A DNA stretch of 10,452 nucleotides from Alphaproteobacteria bacterium. GTDB taxonomy: Bacteria > Pseudomonadota > Alphaproteobacteria > Rs-D84. Both the position numbers and the translations under genes were made by a program. The stretch is from NCBI GenBank assembly GCA_016285415.1, contig JAEEQU010000035.1, positions 1-10,452 of the forward strand, in the 5' to 3' direction. Under the pieces are notes generated by a model. It was given only the letters and a program-made list of their open reading frames with translations, ran no database searches and was not told the DNA's origin. Shown in pieces: positions 4,842 to 10,452 of this stretch (its first letter is position 1; the number at the start of each line of letters is the position of its first letter).

Positions 4842-6596
4842 TTGAGAACGATAGTAGACAAATCCGTGCTGGGACATGCATGGATTATGGCAGATGGCGA
4901 TAATGCGCCACTTGTCACCGAAGATGATTTGGTCAGGAACATTTTAATTGGACGTGGAATGACCCCCGATGAAATTCCAGGGTTTCTGAATCCATCCGTC
5001 AAAGATTATATGCCAGATCCATTTGTTTTACGTGATTGCGAAACGGCGATAAAGGTAATTGCCGATTCAATTTATGCAAATGAAAAGATTGCTGTGTATG
5101 GTGATTATGATGTGGATGGTATTACCGCAACGGCGATTTTTGTAAAATATCTGCGGTTAATAGGTGCAGATGTAGTTTGGCACTTGCCAACGCGTGAAGG
5201 CGAAGGGTACGGATTAAACAAAGAGGCAATTGAAAATTTATACAACGCAGGTGTACGGCTGTTGATAACTGTGGATTGCGGAATAAGTGGTGTTAACGAA
5301 GTCGCCTATGCAAAATCATTGGGCATGCGCGTTGTTATAACCGACCATCATTCACCAGATAGTATCATGCCTGATGCGGATGCGGTCATAAATCCAAAAC
5401 GTGCGGATGATGATTCGGGTATGGATTATTTGGCTGGGGTTGGTGTGGCGTTTTTGGTGTTGGTTGCATTAAATCGTGAATTAAAAAATTCTGGGCGGTC
5501 AGAACTTGTTGAAAAAATAAAGTTTGTGAATTTATTGAACTTTTTGGATTGTGTCGCGCTTGGAACAATCTGTGATACGATGTCACTTGTTAAATTAAAT
5601 CGTGCATTTGTTTCAACGGGGTTAAAGGTTCTGAATCTGCGTCAGAATTTGGGATTGCGCACATTGATGCAGATTGCCCGCGTAGACAAGGTTTCGGTGT
5701 ATACGGCGGGATTTGTGTTGGGACCGCGTCTTAACGCCGCGGGTCGTATAGATTCGGCATCACCAGCATTGGATTTGTTGTTAACAGATAATCCGATTAT
5801 GGCAATTGATTTGGCAACGAAACTTGACCAGATGAATCAAGAACGCATAAATATTCAAAATGCGATTATGTTGCAAGCGACCGAAATGGCCGAAGAATGT
5901 TGCCGGTCGGGGCGGTGCAGTTTATTTGTGTGCGGAAATAATTGGCATGGCGGGGTTATGGGAATAATCGCGGGGCGTCTAAAAGATAAATATAATTTGC
6001 CGACATGTGTTGCAACGCGCAGCGACGATGTTATAAATGGGTCTGGTCGTTCAATTCCGGGAATTAATTTGGGTGCAATTATACATGATGCATTATCCCA
6101 AGGTATCGTTAGCGAAGGTGGTGGACACGCGGCGGCCGCAGGATTTTCGTTGTCAACGGCGAAAGAAAAAGATTTCTGTGAATTTTTGGAAAACGCGGTT
6201 AGAAATCAGTTAAATGGGGTTATGCCTGCGGCTGATATCGTGGTAGAGGCAGAGATGGATGCCGCCGGTGCAACAATGCAATTGGTTCATAAATTGGATC
6301 AAATGGAACCTTTTGGGCAATCTAATCCTGAACCAGTATTTGTGTTGCGTGGCGCGGTTTTAGACTTTGCAACCCCGATGGGCCATAATGGAACACACCT
6401 GCGTGGTGCATTCCGGACGTCTGCGGGGACACGTCTTGACTTTGTTGGGTTTAATTTGGTCGGGACACCGGTTGGTGATTTTTTACTGGACGATGCCAAC
6501 ATAAATACTAAAATTATGGTATTAGGGCGGCTAAAGGAAAATGATTACAATGGTCGCAGAAGCGTTCAACTGGTATTGGAAGATATCGCAAGATGA
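4842..6596 (+). CDS. recJ: RecJ, single-stranded-DNA 5'-3' exonuclease
   Basis: RecJ degrades 5' single-stranded DNA ends in recombination and repair. The 584-residue protein has the DHH domain with VYGDYDVDGITA (85-96), ITVDCG (142-147) and VVITDHHSP (164-172, DHH at 168-170), where the aspartates and histidines bind Mn/Mg. GPRLNAAGR follows at 294-302. The DHHA1 domain carries NGSGRS (399-404) and SEGGGHAAAAGFSL (424-437), and a C-terminal OB-fold region lies at about 465-584 (MEPFGQSNPEPVF). Length fits the roughly 570-600 typical of RecJ. The start is a TTG, with AAAGAG 7 bases upstream. The N terminus RTIVDKSVLGHAW aligns with the usual 'S..G..W' opening, and the first internal ATG would remove it. 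Its TGA overlaps the next ATG by 4 bp. Confidence 0.95.
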   Translation: MRTIVDKSVLGHAWIMADGDNAPLVTEDDLVRNILIGRGMTPDEIPGFLNPSVKDYMPDPFVLRDCETAIKVIADSIYANEKIAVYGDYDVDGITATAIFVKYLRLIGADVVWHLPTREGEGYGLNKEAIENLYNAGVRLLITVDCGISGVNEVAYAKSLGMRVVITDHHSPDSIMPDADAVINPKRADDDSGMDYLAGVGVAFLVLVALNRELKNSGRSELVEKIKFVNLLNFLDCVALGTICDTMSLVKLNRAFVSTGLKVLNLRQNLGLRTLMQIARVDKVSVYTAGFVLGPRLNAAGRIDSASPALDLLLTDNPIMAIDLATKLDQMNQERINIQNAIMLQATEMAEECCRSGRCSLFVCGNNWHGGVMGIIAGRLKDKYNLPTCVATRSDDVINGSGRSIPGINLGAIIHDALSQGIVSEGGGHAAAAGFSLSTAKEKDFCEFLENAVRNQLNGVMPAADIVVEAEMDAAGATMQLVHKLDQMEPFGQSNPEPVFVLRGAVLDFATPMGHNGTHLRGAFRTSAGTRLDFVGFNLVGTPVGDFLLDDANINTKIMVLGRLKENDYNGRRSVQLVLEDIAR

Positions 6597-7555
6597 TAAC
6601 AAAAGAACAGATAAAAATTTTTAACGACAAAATATCCAAGGCACAATCCATTGTGCTGTGTGCGCATAAAAATCCGGATGGTGATGCGGTTGGTTCTGTG
6701 CTGGCGTTGGCGCGTTTGATTGAATTGAATTACGATAAAGAAGTTATATGTATGTATGACGGAAATGTTCCAGATAATTTGGACAATGTGCCATTGCGCC
6801 GTCATCTGAATTATTATACGCATGTTGATGAAAATATTTCCGTTGATGTTGCAATTGTTATGGATTATGGCATTAAACGTAATATTGGTGGACCGCAAAA
6901 ATTTTTAGATAAGGCCAAATTTGTTATAGAAATTGACCATCACAAAAATGATGACAAGGTTGGTAATTTATGCATAGACGATGAAAACGCGGCGGCCACT
7001 GGGGAAATTATATATGAACTGATGCGGGCGGCCAAGTGGAATTCTGATGCCATGGTTTGGGGCGCGTTGATGACGGCAATAGTAACTGATACCGGATTAT
7101 TTAAATATATTACGCGTGGTGATGTATTGCGCATCGTGGCCGATTTGGTGGATCGTGGTATTAATATTCAACAGATCATAAATGATTTGGCCAATAAACC
7201 GCGCAAGACGGTTTTAACAGAATCTTTGTCCGCGGGTAATGCAGAATTCTTTTATAAAAATAAATTGGCAATAGCAATTATTGATAATAAGCAATACAAG
7301 AATCTTGATGGTCGTGGTGAAACAGTTTTGAATTTGTTGGGACAAATTCATGGCCTTGATTATATTGCGTTGTTGAAAGAACAAAAACCAAATCAAATAG
7401 GTGTGTCTTTGCGTGGTCGGTTTAAACCGGTTGAACAGATTGCAGTGGCGCTTGGGGGTGGGGGACATGAATTTGCCGCGGGCGCAGTTGTAAAGGATAC
7501 ACTGGAAAATGTAAAAAATCGCATTTTGGAGTTATTTAAAGGGGTTATAAAATGA
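6593..7555 (+). CDS. nrnA: DHH/DHHA1 phosphoesterase, NrnA-like (nanoRNase / pAp phosphatase)
   Basis: Members of this family hydrolyse very short RNA oligonucleotides, pAp or linear dinucleotides from c-di-nucleotide turnover. Visible in the 320 residues are the metal-binding motif AHKNPDGDAVGS (24-35), VMDYG with D91, the signature IDHHKND (114-120), VTDTGLF with D166, and the C-terminal DHHA1 motif GGGGHEFAAGA (288-298). Size and domain order match NrnA rather than the larger RecJ. Which substrate it uses cannot be read from sequence. It overlaps recJ by the ATGA at 6593-6596 and lolA by the ATGA at 7552-7555, so translation of all three is probably coupled. The gene symbol is by family resemblance only. 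Confidence 0.85.
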   Translation: MITKEQIKIFNDKISKAQSIVLCAHKNPDGDAVGSVLALARLIELNYDKEVICMYDGNVPDNLDNVPLRRHLNYYTHVDENISVDVAIVMDYGIKRNIGGPQKFLDKAKFVIEIDHHKNDDKVGNLCIDDENAAATGEIIYELMRAAKWNSDAMVWGALMTAIVTDTGLFKYITRGDVLRIVADLVDRGINIQQIINDLANKPRKTVLTESLSAGNAEFFYKNKLAIAIIDNKQYKNLDGRGETVLNLLGQIHGLDYIALLKEQKPNQIGVSLRGRFKPVEQIAVALGGGGHEFAAGAVVKDTLENVKNRILELFKGVIK

Positions 7556-8166
7556 AGAAAATATTTGTTGCAATAGTTTCCGTTTTTATGACGTTCGGTG
7601 CATTTGCCGAAACTGATAAAGCGTGGGTGGCATCTGCGGAAAAATATCTTAATTCTATAACTGGATTAACGGGGGATTTTGTTCAAACGAACAAGGGTAA
7701 AAAAGAGAAGGGCACATTTTCAATGTTGCGCCCAGGACGTGTGCGTTTGGATTACAAAAATATGCCAATACAGTTAATGGCGGATGGTGCAGATTTATAT
7801 TTCTATGATAAATCATTGGATCAAATTACAACTGTTCCGCTAACCAGTACGCCCGCAGGTATATTGGTGCGGAAAAAGATAGATTTGCAAAATGCCGATA
7901 TAAATGTTGTGGATACGGCGGTCGGTAAAACAACGTTTGCGTTAAAGATGAATTTGCGTGGCCAAGAAGGTTTGGGAACAATGGTAATGGTTTTCAATAA
8001 AAAACCAGTGTCGTTAAATGCATGGACAATCATAGATGCGGTTGGGAACAAAACAGATGTTGCATTTAGTAATTTAAAAAACAAAACAGATTTTGGAAAA
8101 AACTATTTCCAAATTCAACGTCATAAAACGGTCAGCACCAGTGGTGGTGATGATTTCTATGATTAA
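7552..8166 (+). CDS. lolA: LolA, periplasmic lipoprotein carrier
   Basis: LolA receives outer-membrane lipoproteins from LolCDE and carries them across the periplasm. The 204-residue precursor has a clean signal peptide with MKK, a hydrophobic core and an AFA cleavage site after A19. The mature part contains YLNSITGLTGDFVQ (33-46), the family hallmark FSMLRPGRVRLDY (56-68), then ADGADLYFYDKSLDQ and a long beta-rich domain ending in VAFSNLKN. The 'LTGDFVQ...F...RPGR.R.DY' pattern is typical of the alphaproteobacterial branch. AAAGGGG lies 7 bases before the ATG, giving one of the best ribosome sites here. No lolB is seen, as expected outside beta- and gammaproteobacteria. It sits 3 bp upstream of tatB. 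Confidence 0.92.
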   Translation: MKKIFVAIVSVFMTFGAFAETDKAWVASAEKYLNSITGLTGDFVQTNKGKKEKGTFSMLRPGRVRLDYKNMPIQLMADGADLYFYDKSLDQITTVPLTSTPAGILVRKKIDLQNADINVVDTAVGKTTFALKMNLRGQEGLGTMVMVFNKKPVSLNAWTIIDAVGNKTDVAFSNLKNKTDFGKNYFQIQRHKTVSTSGGDDFYD

Positions 8167-8169
8167 AAA

Positions 8170-8445
8170 ATGTTCGGAATAAGTTGGGCAGAATTTATCG
8201 TTATATTGCTGGTCGCGATTATGGTAATACCGACGCGGTATTGGCCTGATGTGGCGCGTGCGTTGGCGAAGGTGGTAAAATTTATTCGTTCTATTATTTG
8301 GAAAATTACAGATGCGTCTGAGAAAATAAAAGAACAGATAGAAATGGAAGCACCAATAGACGATATTATAAATACCACCACAAAAGATGTCTTGGATACA
8401 ATTTCTATAAAGAAACCTGTTAAAAAGCGCAAGGGCAAAAAATGA
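8170..8445 (+). CDS. tatB: TatB, twin-arginine translocase receptor subunit
   Basis: TatB forms with TatC the membrane receptor for folded twin-arginine substrates. The 91-residue product opens MFGISWAEFIVILLVAIMVI, the characteristic TatB N terminus with a single membrane helix (about 5-20), followed by a Pro-containing hinge (PTRYWPDVARALAK) and an amphipathic helix (VVKFIRSIIWKI). The family usually has 'GPKDLP' at the hinge; here it is PTRYWP, so the Gly is missing. It ends in a basic KKPVKKRKGKK tail. The length is on the short side for TatB. No Shine-Dalgarno is obvious, so it may rely on coupling to lolA 3 bp upstream. Its stop overlaps the tatC start by 4 bp, which confirms the pairing. 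Confidence 0.9.
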   Translation: MFGISWAEFIVILLVAIMVIPTRYWPDVARALAKVVKFIRSIIWKITDASEKIKEQIEMEAPIDDIINTTTKDVLDTISIKKPVKKRKGKK

Positions 8446-9155
8446 AGAAAATGACAATGATGCAACATTTTTCTGAATTGCGCAGACGGGTTCTGTGGAC
8501 AATTGGATTTTTTATTCTGACCTTTGGGTTGGGATGGTGGGGTGCACCATATGTTCAAGAATTTTTGACATGGCCATTGGTATCGGTGTGGGATGATGCA
8601 CAAATGCTCTATACGGGTATAACCGATGGGTTGATGATAACATTATCGTTGTCGTTATTAATTGCAATCATGTTAACAATTCCATTTGCATTGTATCAGG
8701 TTTGGGCATTTGTTGCCCCAGGATTGCATCAGAAAGAAAAGCGGTTCGTGTGGCCAATATTTGTTTTGTCGCCGTTGTTGTTTTTGGTTGGTGCGGCATT
8801 TGCATTTTATGCCTTGTTCCCGACGGTATTTAAATTTTTCATAGAATTAAACGAGATGGCACCAGTTCCGGCAGTAATTATGCCCGCGGTACGTGATTAC
8901 TTGTCATTTGCAATTGGTATGTTAAAAGTGTTCGGTATCGCGTTTCAGTTGCCATTGGTTTTGGTGCTGTTAAATCGTGCCGGAATATTGGCGCGCGAAA
9001 GGGTTATTAAAATGCGTCGGTACGCGATTGTTTTCATTGTTATTATCGCGGCAATTTTGACACCACCAGATGTTGTGTCCCAGATTTTGCTGGCATTACC
9101 GATGTGGGCGTTATTTGAAATTAGCATTTTGTTCATGAAAAAGACAAATGCGTAA
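8442..9155 (+). CDS. tatC: TatC, twin-arginine translocase core receptor
   Basis: TatC is the polytopic membrane protein that recognises the twin-arginine signal peptide. The 237 residues hold six hydrophobic segments, in keeping with the family. Signatures visible are HFSELRRRV at 9-17 (E12 aligns with the signal-binding glutamate of E. coli TatC), YQVWAFVAPGLHQKEKR at 85-101 (F90 and E99 corresponding to E. coli F94 and E103), FGIAFQLPLVLVLL, and AAILTPPDVVSQILLALPMW near the C terminus. Start at 8442 is supported by AAGGG a few bases upstream and the ATGA overlap with tatB; ATG codons at residues 4, 6 and 7 are less likely. The next gene begins 51 bp downstream with its own promoter. Confidence 0.95.
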   Translation: MKKMTMMQHFSELRRRVLWTIGFFILTFGLGWWGAPYVQEFLTWPLVSVWDDAQMLYTGITDGLMITLSLSLLIAIMLTIPFALYQVWAFVAPGLHQKEKRFVWPIFVLSPLLFLVGAAFAFYALFPTVFKFFIELNEMAPVPAVIMPAVRDYLSFAIGMLKVFGIAFQLPLVLVLLNRAGILARERVIKMRRYAIVFIVIIAAILTPPDVVSQILLALPMWALFEISILFMKKTNA

Positions 9156-9171
9156 ATTTCCCTATGATGTA

Positions 9172-9200
9172 TTTATTTTATGTATTTTTTGTGATATAAT
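9172..9200 (+). promoter_or_regulatory. Extended -10 promoter immediately before the LysM lipoprotein ATG
   Basis: TATAAT (9195-9200) is preceded by TGTGA, giving a TGn extended -10. The -35 position (9172-9177, TTTATT) matches consensus poorly. The -10 ends only 6 bp before the ATG at 9207, so a normal start site would fall on or next to the ATG. The 12-mer TTGTGATATAAT (9189-9200) is identical to one in the ftsL promoter (2834-2845). Confidence 0.65.
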
Positions 9201-9206
9201 TTGTGT

Positions 9207-10452
9207 ATGAGAAATTTCATTTCTGCAATGGTGGTTTGTGCGGTCGGCGCAATTTTTGCGTCGTGTGATTTGCAACCAAAAATTACATCTATTCCCGATA
9301 GTGTCGGTGATTTTATTTCGGCACGTTATCCAGCGTTGTTGGCAGACCCAAATACAGAACCCGATATTTATAATTCGGCGGCGCGCGACTATAGGGTGTA
9401 TGCATCGCCAGAAATTTATGGTTCATCTGATACAGGGGACTATGTAAATTATGCTGGCTTGGATGATTATGTAATGCCAGAGGATGATGTGGCATCAGAA
9501 GAACCCGATGATACAGAAACTTCGGACGATTCGGACGAAGAAACCGCGGAGTCAAATGATGAACCCGAAGAAGAAACGGCAGAAACGACCGATACAGAAA
9601 CAAGCGAAACGGATGTAATTGATATTCCAGAATACAAAACTGATGAGATTTATGTTCCGGCGCGTGCCACGGTGGGAACGGTTATCGTGCGGCGTGGTGA
9701 TACACTGTACGCAATTGCGCGTGCCAATAATATGACATTGGATGAAATTGCCAAGATGAATAATCTTACGTCACCGTATATGATTCGCACAGGCCAAGTT
9801 TTAAAAATTAAATCAGATCTAACGGTGAATAAGACCCCAGATGTTCCAAAAAAAGAACCGGAATCGGTCGTGAAAAAGTCACCAAAAACGGAAGCAAAAC
9901 CTGCACCCAAACCAGTGGAAAAGAGTGAACCTAAAAAAGCGGAACCCGAAAAACCAAAAGTTGAACCAGTGCAAAAATCAGAACCCAAGGTACAAAAAGA
10001 TGTTCGCGTTCCGGTAAAGACAATTACGGTTGCGCGCGGGGATACTTTGTATTCTATTTCGCGTGAGTATTCGGTGCCAGTTAATGATTTGGCGGTTATG
10101 AACGGGCTGTCGGCACCGTTCGCGCTAAGTGTGGGACAGAAATTGCGTGTTCCTGATTTGCCAGTGCACACGGCGGAGACCGTCAGAAAACCTGATGCAT
10201 CGGGAACCAAAGATGCGGTTAAAAAGTCAGATTCAAAATCAACCAGCAAGACAGACGCGGTAAAGAAATCAGAAAGCCCAAAGCAAGCAGAAACAAAAAA
10301 GACAGATGTAAAAAAATCGGAGCCAAAGAAAACGGAAGCCAAGAAAACAGATGTAAAGAAACAAGATACGAAAAAAACGGAATCTAAGAAAACCGAAAAT
10401 AAAAAGACAGATAAGAATACTGCGAAGCAAATAACGAACGATACCAAAAAGG
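9207..10452 (+). CDS. LysM-repeat lipoprotein, probable LytM/NlpD-type (3' end outside window)
   Basis: The first 415 codons are present and remain open at the right edge. The N terminus MRNFISAMVV...AIFASC is a lipoprotein signal with lipobox FASC and lipidated C20, followed by D21. Then come an acidic Glu/Asp/Thr-rich stretch (about 91-138), LysM 1 (about 158-202, VRRGDTLYAIARANNMTLDE then MNNL), a Lys/Pro/Glu-rich linker (208-268), LysM 2 (about 272-316, VARGDTLYSISREY then MNGL) and a Lys/Thr-rich repeat tail (333-415). LysM domains bind peptidoglycan glycan. In many alphaproteobacteria a LysM lipoprotein with a C-terminal M23 (LytM) domain lies downstream of tatC, so NlpD-like amidase activator or endopeptidase is the best guess, but no M23 domain is in view. 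There is no Shine-Dalgarno; an in-frame TTG at 9201 is a weaker start. Confidence 0.85.
   Translation, partial: MRNFISAMVVCAVGAIFASCDLQPKITSIPDSVGDFISARYPALLADPNTEPDIYNSAARDYRVYASPEIYGSSDTGDYVNYAGLDDYVMPEDDVASEEPDDTETSDDSDEETAESNDEPEEETAETTDTETSETDVIDIPEYKTDEIYVPARATVGTVIVRRGDTLYAIARANNMTLDEIAKMNNLTSPYMIRTGQVLKIKSDLTVNKTPDVPKKEPESVVKKSPKTEAKPAPKPVEKSEPKKAEPEKPKVEPVQKSEPKVQKDVRVPVKTITVARGDTLYSISREYSVPVNDLAVMNGLSAPFALSVGQKLRVPDLPVHTAETVRKPDASGTKDAVKKSDSKSTSKTDAVKKSESPKQAETKKTDVKKSEPKKTEAKKTDVKKQDTKKTESKKTENKKTDKNTAKQITNDTKK
10203..10452 (+). repeat. Degenerate lysine-rich coding repeats (KKT/KKS-x units)
   Basis: Residues 333-415 of the LysM lipoprotein consist of short degenerate units such as DAVKKS, DVKKS, TEAKK and TDVKK. 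At DNA level the phrase ACAGATGTAAA recurs at about 10302 and 10347. The purine-rich A/G strand explains the long open frame on the opposite strand. Such tails expand and contract easily and usually act as flexible basic spacers. Confidence 0.6.

Noticed and set aside
7548..7566. Repeated AAAATGAAGAAAAT at the lolA and tatC starts (about 7550 and 8440)
   Set aside because: Both are ATGA stop-start overlaps followed by the common Met-Lys-Lys beginning, so the similarity is explained by coding in AT-rich DNA.
8074..8603. Two minus-strand open frames of about 140 codons opposite tatB and the start of tatC
   Set aside because: They overlap well-supported tat genes, show no recognisable motif and have low-complexity Phe/Ile/Asn composition from AT-rich antisense sequence.
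9156..9206. Possible terminator or small RNA between tatC and the lipoprotein gene
   Set aside because: The 51-bp gap is T-rich but has no stable G/C stem; only promoter elements are supportable.
9650..10447. Long open frame of 265 codons on the minus strand rich in Phe, Val and Ser
   Set aside because: It is exactly antisense to the LysM lipoprotein and its Phe/Ser-rich repeats mirror the A/G-rich lysine repeats. It has no domain, and the plus strand has two clear LysM motifs.

Overview
The window reads as ordinary chromosomal DNA of an AT-rich alphaproteobacterium, probably one with a reduced or streamlined genome. Three things point there. The protein families have alphaproteobacterial character: a DksA without its zinc cysteines, an FtsI with the EMGSxFK active-site context, and LolA, TatB and TatC of matching type. 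Genes are packed at 1-3 bp gaps or 4-bp ATGA overlaps. The A/T-rich genes sit behind sigma70-like promoters with near-consensus -10 boxes. The lineage call is inference from remembered family features; no search was possible.

Layout, left to right. Positions 1-135 hold the 3' end of a small lysine-rich gene that is best explained as tatA. A perfect bidirectional hairpin terminator (134-168) separates it from a convergent pair on the minus strand, trxA then dksA, transcribed right to left. From a compact divergent promoter region (935-1008) the plus strand then carries sufS-sufT-sufE, a sulfur-mobilising and Fe-S maturation set without sufBCD in view. A new promoter at 2818-2845 starts ftsL-ftsI, the septal bitopic protein and transpeptidase, away from the usual dcw cluster. 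A third promoter inside the end of ftsI leads into a tight five-gene run: recJ, an nrnA-like DHH phosphoesterase, lolA, tatB and tatC. Finally an extended -10 promoter lies only 6 bp from the ATG of a LysM-repeat lipoprotein that runs off the right edge.

The genes fall into a few themes. Sulfur and redox handling is covered by thioredoxin and the Suf genes. The envelope is covered by FtsL/FtsI, LolA, TatBC and the LysM lipoprotein, which in many alphaproteobacteria is the LytM/NlpD-type gene found downstream of tatC. Nucleic-acid end processing is covered by RecJ and the NrnA-like protein, two DHH-superfamily members translated as overlapping genes. DksA is the only transcription regulator.

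No mobile element, CRISPR array, RNA gene or clearly novel system was seen. The points worth a second look are local: a DksA with none of the four zinc cysteines, a KTG-to-KTA change in FtsI, tatA separated from tatBC, a divergent promoter with a shared palindromic -10, a 12-bp extended -10 sequence shared by two envelope promoters, a probable leaderless lipoprotein mRNA, and Asp at +2 of that lipoprotein.
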